A DNA stretch of 16,278 bases from CAYOBW01 sp964402115 (GCA_964402115.1 CAYOBW010000156.1:1-16278), one strand, 5' to 3'; shown: positions 1 through 10,183, counted from the stretch's first letter. The notes: generated from the sequence alone by a model not told the origin. Numbers and translations are program-made.

Positions 1-3000
1 CCACGCGTCCGCCCCCGCCGCCGCCGGCGAAGTAGTAATCGCCTTTGCCCCCGCGGGCCGAGAAACGCCCGCCGCCGCGCAGCGTATCGCACGTCACCCA
101 CAGCGACCCGCCTGCGCCGCCGCCACTGCGATAGCCCGTGGACGCCTGGAAGACGGCAGGCGCCCCGTCCGCCGTGATCGCACCGTCCAGCTGCAACGTG
201 CCGACATCCAGCCGCAGCGCCCCGCCACCCGCTCCGCCGGCGCCGGACCAACCGGCGACGCGACCGCCACCCGAACCCAACTCCGCCGGCTCGAACGGGG
301 AGCCATACACGACCCCGCCACCGGCCCCCGTGCTCCCCGACCCGCCCACGCCGCCGTGGCTGCCGCCGCCCGCTCCCGTCGCGTTCGTTCCACCCCCGCC
401 CGGCCCCGCCCCCGCGCCGCCCGTGCTGTTGCCGGCATACCCGGCGCCATCGGCGGTGATCCGCGAGGCGGCGTCCACCATCAGGCTGCCAGCCGTCAGC
501 GTCACGCCCACGCCCCGCCACGCGTTGCTCACCTGGGCCGTCGTGTTGGCGGCCAAGCCCTGCAGCGTGCCGTTGGTCAGCGTCAGCGCACCCGCCACAG
601 TCAACCGTCCGCCGCCCCCCAGAGTCACCACGGCTCCGTCCTCCACGCGCATGCTCTCGCTCACCGCCACGTCCGCATAAGCCGGCGCCGTCAGCGTGCC
701 GCGCACGATGTCGAGCCGCTCCAGCCGGTTCGTGCCCGCCGGCAGTTCCAGGTGCTCGAAAACGCGCAGGCGCGGCAGCGTGCCAACCCTATCGACGAAG
801 CAACACGTACCCACGCTGCCGGGCGAGCCACTGCCACCCAGGTAGCTGCCCCCAGCCCCGGCCGCCGCCGTCGTATTCGTGTACCCCGTGAAAGCCGCGC
901 CGTCCGCGTAGTACACCGCCACCCGGCCGCCGCCGCCACCTCCGGCCAGTACGTAATCGCCCCTGCCCCCGCGCGCCGTGAAAAGCCCGCCGCCACGCAA
1001 CGTGTTGCAGGTCACCCACAACGACCCGCCCGCGCCGCCGCCGGCGCGGTAGTCCGTGTTCTCCTGAAAACTGGCCGAAACCCCGTCCGCGCTGATGGTG
1101 CCGTCCAGTTGCAGCACGCCGACATCGAGCCGCAGCGCCCCGCCGCCGGCGCCGCCGGCCCCGGCGCGAGAGGTGGCCCGGCCGCCGCCCGAGCCCAGGT
1201 CGGACGGTTCGAGCGGGGAGCCGTACGCCGCCCCGCCGCCGACCCCCGAGTCCCCCGCGCCGCCCAAGCCGCCGTGGCTGCCTCCGCCCCCGCCGTTCGC
1301 GACGGCGCCGCCCCCGCCCGGTCCCACGCCCGCGCCGCCGGTGCTGTTGCCGAGATACCCCTGCCCGTCGACGCTGACCCGCGAGGTGGCTGAGACGGTC
1401 AGGTTCGACGCGCTCACGCTGACGCCCTGCCCCCGCCACGCGCCATCTACCTTCCCCGCGATGTTCACGCCCAGGCCCCGCAGCGTACCGTTGGTCAGCG
1501 CCAGCGTCCCCGCCACAGCCAGCCGTCCGCCGCCGCCCAGCGTCACCACGGCGCCGTCCTCGACGCGCATGTACTCGCTGACCGTCACGACCGCATACGC
1601 CGGCGCCTTCAGCGTGCCGCGTGTGACCTCGACCCGCTCCAGCCGGTTGGTGCCGGCCGGCAGTTCCAGGTGCTCGAAGACGCGCAGGCGCGGCAACGTG
1701 CCAGCCATATCGATGAAGCAGCAAGTGCCCACGCTGCCGGCCGAGCCCGTGCCGCCGAGGTAGCTGCCCCCGGCCCCGGCCGCCGTCGTCGCGTTCGTGT
1801 AACCCGTGAAAGCCGCGCCGTCCCTGTAGTACACGGCCACGCGACCGCCCCCGCCCCCGCCAGCGAGGTAGTAGTCGCCCTTGCCCCCGCGGGCCGTGAA
1901 ACGCCCGCCGCCCCGCAGCGTGTCGCACGTCACCCACAACGCCCCGCCCGCGCCGCCGCCATTGCGGTAGTCTGTGGTCGGCTGGTAATTGGCCGGCGCT
2001 CCGTCCGCGCTGATGGTGCCGTCCAGTTGCAGCACGCCGACAGCCAGCCGCAGAGCCCCGCCACCGGCGCCGCCGGCGCCGAACAAACCGATGGCGCTGC
2101 CGCCGCCCGAGCCCAACTCCGCCGGTTCGAACGGGGAGCCGTACACGACCCCGCCGCCGGTCGCCAAACCCACCCCGCCCAAGCCGCCGTGGCTGCCCCC
2201 TCCGCCGCCGCCCGCGGCGGCCCCACCCCCGCCCGGTCCCACCCCTGCACCACCCGTGCTGTTCCCGGCATACCCGGCGCCGTCGACCGTGATCCGCGAG
2301 GCGGCGTCCACCGTCAGGCTGCCGGCGGTCACCGTCACGCCCGCGCCCTGCCACGCGTTGCTCACCTGCGCCGCCGTGTTGACGCCCAGGCCCCGCAGCG
2401 TGCCATTGGTCAGCAGCAGCGCCCCCGCCACGGCCAACCGCCCGCCGCCGCCCAGCGTCACCACCCCGCCNNNNNNNNNNNNNNNNNNNNNNNNNNNNNN
2501 NNNNNNNNNNNNNNNNNNNNNNNNNNNNNNNNNNNNNNNNNNNNNNNNNNNNNNNNNNNNNNNNNNNNNNGCAGCGCCCCCGCCACGGCCAACCGCCCGC
2601 CGCCGCCCAGCGTCACCACCCCGCCGTCCGCCACGCGCATGCTCTCGCTCACCGCCACGTCCGCGTACGCCGGCGCCGTCAGCGTGCCCCGCACGACCTC
2701 GATCCGCTCCAGCCGGTTGGTACCCGCCGGCAGTTCCAGGTGCTCGAAAACCCGCAGCCGTGGCAACGTGCCTGTCGCGTCGATGAAGCAGCACGTGCCC
2801 CCGCTGCCAGCCGTGCCGCTGCCGCCCCCATAGCTGCCCCCGGCCCCGGCCACCGCCGTCGCGTTCGTGTACCCCGTGAAAGCCGTGCCATCCCTGTAGT
2901 AGACCGCCACGCGTCCGCCCCCGCCGCCGCCGGCGAAGTAGTAGTCGCCTTTGCCCCCGCGGGCCATGAAGCGCCCGCCGCCAAGGAGCGTGTCGCACGT

Positions 3001-3565
3001 CACCCACAGCGACCCGCCCGCGCCGCCGCCACTGCGATAGCCCGTGGTCGCCGCGAAGGAGGCGGGCTCCCCGTCCGCGCTGATCGCACCGTCCAGGTGC
3101 AGCGTGCCCACCTCCAGCCGCAGCGCCCCGCCACCCGCGCCGCCGCCGCCGCTGAAACCGGTGGCGCGACCGCCGCCCGAGCCCAGCTCCGCCGGCTCGA
3201 ACGGGGAGCCGTACACGACCCCGCCACCGGCCCCCGCGCTCCCCACCCCGCCCACGCCACCGTGACTGCCCCCGCCGCCGCCGCTCGCGACAGCCCCGCC
3301 CTCGCCCGGTCCCACCCCCGCGCCGCCCACACTGTTGCCGAGATACCCCTGTCCGTCGGCGCTGATCCGCGAGTTGGCCGAGACGACAAGGTTCGAGGCG
3401 CTCACGGCGCCACCAGCGCCCCGCCAGACGCCGCCGACCTGCCCCGCCGTGTTGGTGCCGCGCACCAGCAGCGTCGCGGCGTTGGTCAGGATCACGTCGC
3501 CTGCGACCAGCAGCCGACCGCCACCCGCCAGGGAGAACTGCGCGGCGTCCAGCAACAGGCCGCGC
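1..3565 (-). repeat. Tandem ~915-918 bp coding repeats (four copies, the last partial)
   Basis: Four successive copies of one module can be aligned by eye on the minus strand: about 3565-2641 (the most divergent), 2640-1571 (interrupted by the gap), 1570-653 and 652-1 (partial). The marker ATG of MRV(A/E)DG lies at 2640, 1570 and 652. Its spacing is 918 nt between copies three and four. Between copies two and three it is 915 nt after removing the 155-nt artefact. Long stretches are nearly identical in DNA, for example 1-37 versus 2907-2943. This implies recent duplication or gene conversion, and it explains the assembly breaks. Confidence 0.85.
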
Positions 3566-3819
3566 ACCGCCAGATTGGTGCCCGTGCAGGTCACCAGGGC
3601 ATTGCTGAAGCCCGACACGACCCCGAAGCCGTGGAGCCCGCGAATCGTCAGGGTGCTCGATACCGCCGTGAGGTCAGCCCCCTCGTACGCGAGGCTATCG
3701 GCCTCGATGACGGCGTTGGTCGTGAAGCGGTATTCGGACGCGGACAAGCGCGGCGCGCCGAGGAGCAGCAGCCCCGGCCAACCCAGAAAAAGAACGATTA
3801 ACCGCACCCATCGCCGCAT
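1..3819 (-). CDS. Giant secreted glycine-rich tandem-repeat surface protein (5' part; runs off the left edge; contains a scaffold gap)
   Basis: The function is not known; it is probably an extracellular or cell-surface beta-rich structural or adhesive protein. The ATG at 3819 is preceded by AGAAGGGG six bases upstream; a GTG at 3822 is an alternative. The N-terminus is a signal peptide: Arg-rich start (MRRWVR), hydrophobic core (LIVLFLGWPGLLLLG), then a likely cleavage near LSASE. A short beta-rich lead-in is followed by modules of about 305 residues. Each module has a strand-rich part (LRVFEHLELPAGTNRLER, then MRV-DG-VVTLGGGGRLAVAG, then LTNGTLRGLG) and a glycine-rich part (GGGGGSHGG, YGSPFEPAELGSGGG, ISADG, GGRVAVYY). 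Similar Gly-rich ISANG/GGGGGGRIAIYY proteins are familiar in large secreted proteins of PVC and deltaproteobacterial genomes. The frame is open through positions 1-2470 and 2571-3819 with no stop, but the two parts are in register only if 155 nt are removed at the gap. About 1,220 codons are visible and the C-terminus is missing. Confidence 0.8.
2416..2625. other. Scaffold gap (100 N, 2471-2570) flanked by an identical 55-nt overlap
   Basis: Bases 2416-2470 before the Ns are identical to bases 2571-2625 after them, exactly 55 nt ending and starting at the N run. This is the signature of two contigs that end on the same k-mer and were scaffolded with a default 100-N spacer. Removing 155 nt joins the minus-strand frame (codon starts congruent to 1 mod 3 on the left and 0 mod 3 on the right) without a frameshift. 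Because the sequence lies in a tandem repeat, extra copies could also be hidden here. Confidence 0.85.
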
Positions 3820-4002
3820 CACGAACCCCTTCTTGCCTTTTCACGCCTTCGGCGCCTTGCCGCGCTTCTCTCGAGCACGTGTGACACGGCTATGCTCGCC
3901 CCCATCCCGTGAACTGACAAGCGAAATGCGAGCAAGGTGCCGGCGACGCAGCGCCCGCCAACTTCCATTCTCCGCCGATTGCATGCGCGCACCGCCAAGA
4001 CC

Positions 4003-4341
4003 CTACAGGGCAGACGCTACGGCTGCCCTGGAGATGAAGATACACCCATGAGCCTCCAGTTTCACTATTCCGTTGTCAAAAACGACTTGTAAAGCCTTCC
4101 GCGAACCTCCGGGGAAACGCCCCTGTTCGCTCAGGAAACTCACGCCTGCTCCGCGCTCCGCGCACAGGTGCAGCAGCGGCGGACTGCACGACACCTGCCC
4201 GAAGCAGACGATGCCGCCCAGCGTATGCACCGGCACACGCAGCCGCGTCTCATGCTCGACCCGCACGAGCACCGCTTCGCCCTCGTGGCAGAGGTAGGCG
4301 CCCTGGGTGGTGACATAGAGCGTGTTCCGGAGTCTCTTCAT
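4003..4341 (-). pseudogene. cas1: cas1 (subtype I-C type), truncated after codon 76
   Basis: Cas1 is the integrase of CRISPR adaptation. The start is the ATG at 4341, which overlaps the cas4 stop as ATGA. Residues 1-76 are unmistakably I-C Cas1: LRNTLYVTTQGAYL near the N-terminus, RVPVHTLGGIVCFGQVSC at 35-52, then CAERGAGVSFLSEQGRF at 60-76. An intact Cas1 is about 340 residues; here similarity stops at F76 (about 4114). A 36-residue tail without Cas1 character follows, to a stop at 4003. The C-terminal domain that carries the catalytic Glu, His and Asp residues is absent, so the product cannot be an active integrase. cas2 is not found downstream. The break looks like a deletion. The identification is confident; the cause is inferred. 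Confidence 0.9.
4045..4113 (-). other. Possible relic of a CRISPR leader fused to truncated cas1
   Basis: Directly after cas1 codon 76 the minus strand reads GGAGGTTCGCGGAA, then an A/T-richer stretch with TTTTTGACAAC and AATAGTGAAAC. In intact I-C loci the leader follows cas2, and a GGTTCGCG-type element followed by a TTGACA-like stretch is, from memory, common there. If so, one deletion removed the rest of cas1 and cas2 and fused the remainder to the leader. No I-C repeat follows. This rests on resemblance only. Confidence 0.3.
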
Positions 4342-4986
4342 GGGCCACTGCCTTCCGTAAGCATGCGGTCGAGGTAGCGACACGCCGACTGGCGAGAGCC
4401 CGCACTACCGGGCAGGCACACATCGACTAACGAGCACTTCTCACAGCGTTTGTCGTGGACCGCTGGCGGTGTCACGCCACCGTCAATCAGGATGTGCAGG
4501 CGGCTGGCCAGCGCTTCCGTTTCGGCGCGCAAGCCAGCGTCGAAAGACACCTCTTCCCGTCGACGGATGGCGCCGTAGAAGAGGGCGCCGCACGGCACGC
4601 CCAGCGCCAGCATCTCCTCAAGGCAAAGCGCCTGCGCGCAACTGAACCCTGTCACAGTCCAGGATCATCGGACGGCCGTGTTTGTACTCCACCGGGAAAG
4701 GCTGCCAGGCCTGTGACGTTCCCCCGGGCGCGTGGCACTCGACGACGTCCGCGATCCCGGTCAGACCCAGACGCAGGGACCTCAGCCTGACGCCACGTGC
4801 AATCCGGATGTCCCCACGACGCTCATCCTCTCCCCCGAGTACACGATCATGCATGACACGCCCCTCCGCCGTGCGCCGGCTCTCACTCCACGCCTGCTCG
4901 ATGTGGATCAGTGCACACTGCCGCTCGCAGTATGCGAGATGCTGCAGGCCGGAGATGGGCAGGAGTTGGTCGTCGTTGTAGCTCAA
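4338..4986 (-). pseudogene. cas4: cas4 (subtype I-C type), disrupted by a frameshift near 4638
   Basis: Cas4 is the RecB-family, iron-sulfur nuclease that trims and selects prespacers for Cas1-Cas2. The likely start is TTG 4986 (MSYNDDQLLPISGLQHL), nine bases after the stop of the upstream nuclease gene. In the first frame one sees C20 (YCERQC), H46 (MHDRV), D80 (LTGIAD) and the E-x-K pair E100/K102 (VEYKHGRP). At L116 the frame breaks. A second frame continues from about 4638 with AQALCLEEMLALGVPCGALFYG and the C-terminal cluster CEKCSLVDVC, ending in TGA that overlaps the cas1 ATG. All expected Cas4 motifs are therefore present but split over two frames, consistent with a 2-nt loss (TG from a TTGTGC). 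It could be a sequencing error, but the neighbours are broken too. Confidence 0.88.
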
Positions 4987-4994
4987 GAAGTGAC

Positions 4995-5594
4995 TCAGCC
5001 CAGCAAAGCCAGCTTCTCCCCCAAAAGTTCCCCCATGCGAGGTTTGTCCCGAAAATGCAGGGATACCACCCGTTTGCCTGGCTGTTGGTAGAGTTTCTGC
5101 TTCTTCAGCATGCCGATCTTGTAGTCGGCGGTGTCCATGCCCCAGTACTCGACATAGATATCGAACTCCGGCAGGTAGAAGTCGGGCCGGATGGCGAAGC
5201 CTTCCACGATGCGAAACCGCTCGTCGTAGCGATACGCGATCCCGTGAGTTGCCAGCCAATCGGCAATAATGCGCTCGCCGTCCGACTGAACGAGCGTGCC
5301 GTCCGCCACACGAATCGTCTTGTTGAGTTCGACCTTCGTGTCGAAGTTGCGCCGCTCCAGGTAGACCTCGTCGAAGCACTTGTCGCAGAACACGCGCTGG
5401 AAGGCCTTCTGGGCGCGCGCGTACTCGTCAGCCGAGACTCGCACACCGCACCGCCGACAGACGTGCAGGGCCTGCGCATGGGCCAGGCGCACGGCCTCGC
5501 GAATGGTTGTGCCAGCGGTTACGACGCTGCGCTTCACGTACTCCTTTTCGGCCGGATTCCTGTACAGGTCACGAAGGTCCGGCAAGCTCGTCAA
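4995..5594 (-). CDS. Zinc-finger / PD-(D/E)XK nuclease-like protein embedded in the cas locus
   Basis: This is a 199-residue protein with no obvious cas family. A treble-clef-like zinc site is formed by C46-x2-C49 (CRRCG) and C70-x2-C73 (CDKC). It is followed by a PD-(D/E)XK-type module resembling the one appended to UvrD-like helicases: E107 (QSDGERIIADWL), D138 (IRPDFYLPE), E149 (YVEYWG) and a lysine-rich helix (MLKKQKLY, K164-K167). The expected acidic and basic active-site residues are therefore present, so a DNA-cleaving role is plausible but inferred. The listed start is TTG at 5594 without a clear ribosome-binding site; GTG at V20 (5537) is an alternative. It sits exactly where cas5-cas8c-cas7 should be, with its stop nine bases before the cas4 start. 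It is the only uninterrupted frame in the locus. There is no signal peptide or membrane segment. Confidence 0.7.
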   Translation of the reverse strand: MTSLPDLRDLYRNPAEKEYVKRSVVTAGTTIREAVRLAHAQALHVCRRCGVRVSADEYARAQKAFQRVFCDKCFDEVYLERRNFDTKVELNKTIRVADGTLVQSDGERIIADWLATHGIAYRYDERFRIVEGFAIRPDFYLPEFDIYVEYWGMDTADYKIGMLKKQKLYQQPGKRVVSLHFRDKPRMGELLGEKLALLG

Positions 5595-5790
5595 AAGACG
5601 CCGCGTCAGCGCCCTCCCCCAGTGCGACGACGCGCGTACACAGACGCAGTTCGTTGGCCCGATTCATTTCGACTGTCCCTCCGCAGCGTTTCAACGACTT
5701 GTTTCGCGTCCGCCGACGCTTCACGGCGTCCGCAGGAAGTCGGAACGACGCCCCGCAGGACGCGCAGCCCACCACTGCCTCGGCAACACG
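5569..5790 (-). other. Zinc-ribbon-like open fragment between the cas3 remnant and the nuclease gene
   Basis: An open frame reads VVGCASCGASFRLPADAV, then a basic stretch, RCGGTVEM and a tail ending in DELAGPS. The first half resembles the CxxCGxxFxvPa start of MJ0042-type zinc ribbons, but the second knuckle has only one Cys, so the metal site would be incomplete. The frame overlaps the start of the nuclease gene by 26 nt in a different frame. It is in the same frame as the cas3 fragment, separated by the TGA at 5806. It may be a decayed N-terminal extension of the nuclease gene or unrelated debris. Weak support. Confidence 0.3.
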
Positions 5791-5805
5791 GTCAGGGCTG
5801 CCGCC

Positions 5806-5949
5806 TCACCCGGCGTTCCACGCCCAATCCGCCGACTGAAACACCGAGGCGAACGCGGCCGCCCGAACCGCGACGGACCGCAAGTGCGCTTCCAACGGTT
5901 GCCACGACTCAGTGGCCCGTCCGTCGAGACTGTGTGCGTAGTGGACCAT
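5806..5949 (-). pseudogene. cas3: cas3 5' remnant (first 47 codons of the HD domain, I-C type)
   Basis: Translating the minus strand from ATG 5949 gives HYAHSLDGRATESWQPLEAH, then LRSVAVRAAAFASVFQSADW and a TGA at 5806. This is the characteristic N-terminus of Cas3 HD nuclease-helicases (YAHS, a W-x-PL-x-HL motif, V-x-x-x-A, F), which should be followed by an LxHDLGK motif. The match stops one or two residues before that metal-binding His-Asp pair. Intact Cas3 is about 700-800 residues, so only about 6% remains. cas3 is the first gene of I-C operons, so the position matches an operon reading cas3...cas4-cas1 leftwards. It is easily missed because it is only 47 codons long. Confidence 0.8.
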
Positions 5950-6160
5950 GCAAACCCCCGCTGCACCCATGGCACATGCACGCGCCTACACTTTGTCGGC
6001 GTCAATGGCTAGACTTAGTTCGCAGACTCAGTTCGCGCTCGCAGCTAGCGCGACCACTTTATAACGTGCGACGCCACTCACCTGCCGGCGCGTGTCGGCT
6101 ACCCGCGCCACTTTCCCGCACATTCCTGTAATGCCCCACTGACGAAAGCCTTGATTCTGC

Positions 6161-6189
6161 TTGTTACCGCGCGCCGCGGGCGCTAACTT
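6161..6189 (+). promoter_or_regulatory. Candidate promoter of the phosphorylase gene
   Basis: TTGTTA (6161-6166), a 17-nt spacer and TAACTT (6184-6189) form a sigma70-like pair 22 nt before the start codon at 6212. No other gene fills the intergenic stretch 5950-6211; beyond this promoter and the ribosome-binding site nothing else is recognisable there. The -10 is weak against the E. coli consensus. Confidence 0.4.
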
Positions 6190-6211
6190 TGCGCGCCATG
6201 AGGAGGATGTC

Positions 6212-8707
<2,496 letters not shown>

Positions 8708-8747
8708 GCGCGCACACCCCCGGAAACTGGCCTGTTGCGTTTCGTGT

Positions 8748-8775
8748 TTGCATCCGCCTTTGGCGGCGCTAGACT
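8748..8775 (+). promoter_or_regulatory. Candidate promoter of the malic enzyme gene
   Basis: TTGCAT (8748-8753), a 16-nt spacer and TAGACT (8770-8775) lie 38 nt before the malic enzyme ATG. The spacer contains a small perfect inverted repeat, CCGCC-TTT-GGCGG (8754-8766). This could be an operator half-pair or coincidence. The hairpin has no T-tract and so is not a convincing terminator for the phosphorylase gene. Confidence 0.4.
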
Positions 8776-8813
8776 CCCGGCCGTTCACAACACGTAAGCA
8801 AGGAGTCGTCGTC

Positions 8814-10136
8814 ATGGCCGTGACCGTCACCCGCGAAGCGGTTCTCGCGTATCATCTCGGGGGCAAAGTGGGACTGCGCCTCACCAAGCCGCTCGCCAAC
8901 CTGCAGGATCTCTGCCTGGCGTACACGCCCGGCGTGGCCGTGGCCGTGAAGGAAATCCACCGCCAGCCGTCCTCCGTCTTCAACTACACGGCCAAGAGCA
9001 ACCTCGTGGCCGTGGTGACCGACGGCACCGCGATTCTCGGGCTCGGCGACCTGGGCGCGGCGGCCAGCATTCCCGTGATGGAGGGGAAGGCCGTCCTGTT
9101 CAAGTCCTTCGGCGACGTGGACGCATGGCCCGTCCCGCTCGACCACTGCCGCGCCGGCGGCGCGAACGCCGGCAAGTCCGACCCCCAGCGCGTGATCGAC
9201 GCCGTCGCCGCACTGGCGCCCATGTACGGCGGCATCAACCTCGAGGACATTGCCGCACCGGCCTGTTTCGAGATCGAGGACCGCCTCGACGCCATGCTCG
9301 ACATCCCCGTCTTCCATGACGACCAGTGGGGCACCGCGGTGATCACGCTGGCGGGGGTCATGAACTACGCCCAGCTCTGCGGCCGCGACCTCGCCGAACT
9401 CCGCATCGTCATCAACGGCGCCGGCGCCGCGGGAATCCGGATCTGCGAAATGCTGAAGGCCGCGGGGGCGCGCCACGTGGTGCTGTGCGATTCGAAGGGC
9501 ACCGTGCGCAACGACCGCACCGACCTCAACGCCAAGAAGCGCGAGCACGCCGTGGCCACGTCCGCCACGACCGTCGGCGAGGCGCTCCGCGACGCGCACG
9601 TTTTCGTCGGCGTCTCCGCGGCGGACTGCATCCAGCCCGCCGAGATCGCCGCCATGGCCGCCTATCCCGCCATTCTCGCCATGGCCAACCCGGACCCGGA
9701 GATCAAGCCCGAGGCCGTGGCCGCCGCGCTGGGCAAGCGGCCTTACGTCATGGCCACCGGGCGCTCGGATTACGCCAACCAGATCAATAACGTGCTGGGC
9801 TTCCCCTTCCTCTTCCGCGGTGCGCTCGACGTCCGCGCGACCGCCATCAACCTGCCCATGAAGCAGGCGGCCGCGGCCGCCCTGGCGCGCGTGGCACAGT
9901 GGCCGGTGCCGCCCGAGGTCCAGGCCGTCTACCCGGAGCAGCCGCTGGTCTTCGGACCGGGCTACATCATTCCCAAGCCCTTCGACCGCCGCCTGTTCGT
10001 CGAGGTCTCCCTCGCCGTCGCCGCGGCGGCCATCCGCTCCGGGGTCGCGCAACCGGTGGACCTGGATGCGTACAGACAGATCCTGGAGGTCCGCAACGCC
10101 GAGCGCGCCGCGCCCGGCACACCCGCAGCCACCTGA
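8814..10136 (+). CDS. NAD(P)-dependent malic enzyme, short bacterial form
   Basis: Oxidative decarboxylation of malate to pyruvate and CO2 with NAD(P)+, in the cytoplasm. The start is ATG 8814 with AAGGAG nine bases upstream. The 440-residue product matches short malic enzymes that lack the C-terminal phosphotransacetylase-like domain of MaeB. Landmarks: catalytic Tyr38 in AYTPGVA, KSNLVAVVTDGTAILGLGDLG (61-81), the MEGKAVLFK lysine at 92, metal-site acids in NLEDI (E144, D145) and FHDDQ (D169, D170), a dinucleotide fold NGAGAAG (201-207), and ATGRSDYANQINN near the C-terminal side. One oddity is DDQWGTA where DDQHGTA is usual. NAD versus NADP preference is not decided. The methyltransferase gene follows 47 nt later, possibly on the same transcript. 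Confidence 0.93.
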   Translation: MAVTVTREAVLAYHLGGKVGLRLTKPLANLQDLCLAYTPGVAVAVKEIHRQPSSVFNYTAKSNLVAVVTDGTAILGLGDLGAAASIPVMEGKAVLFKSFGDVDAWPVPLDHCRAGGANAGKSDPQRVIDAVAALAPMYGGINLEDIAAPACFEIEDRLDAMLDIPVFHDDQWGTAVITLAGVMNYAQLCGRDLAELRIVINGAGAAGIRICEMLKAAGARHVVLCDSKGTVRNDRTDLNAKKREHAVATSATTVGEALRDAHVFVGVSAADCIQPAEIAAMAAYPAILAMANPDPEIKPEAVAAALGKRPYVMATGRSDYANQINNVLGFPFLFRGALDVRATAINLPMKQAAAAALARVAQWPVPPEVQAVYPEQPLVFGPGYIIPKPFDRRLFVEVSLAVAAAAIRSGVAQPVDLDAYRQILEVRNAERAAPGTPAAT

Positions 10137-10183
10137 CCGCGCCCGCGGGCGGCGGAGACCAGCCGTCGGCAAGGAGTCCGTTC

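Noticed and set aside
789..2354. Long alternative minus-strand frame (about 520 codons) and several plus-strand Pro/Ala-rich frames over the repeat protein
   Set aside because: They are frame-shifted or antisense readings of the glycine-rich repeats. The true minus frame shows the repeating MRV-DG and LRVFEHLELPAGTNRLER modules continuous with the signal-peptide start.
3820..4110. Searched by eye for an I-C CRISPR array or cas2 next to truncated cas1
   Set aside because: No repeated 30-37 nt unit, no GTCGC...GGATTGAAAC-like motif and no Cas2-like peptide is visible. The array appears to be lost, not just undetected.
5950..6160. Possible additional gene or RNA between the cas3 remnant and the phosphorylase promoter
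   Set aside because: Open frames here are short and without recognisable motifs, and there is no convincing RNA fold or ribosome-binding site. A TAGACT at 6010 lacks a matching -35.
8754..8766. CCGCC-TTT-GGCGG hairpin as a terminator for the phosphorylase gene
   Set aside because: It has a five-base stem, no T-run, and lies between the -35 and -10 of the next gene's likely promoter.
10140..10151. Self-complementary CGCCCGCGGGCG after the malic enzyme stop as a terminator
   Set aside because: The stem would be very short with almost no loop, and no T-tract follows. Such palindromes are expected by chance at this GC content.
8769..10172. Minus-strand frame of about 467 codons opposite the malic enzyme gene
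   Set aside because: It is a low-complexity Gly/Asp/Val/His-rich antisense shadow with no motif. The plus strand has a complete malic enzyme with a good ribosome-binding site.
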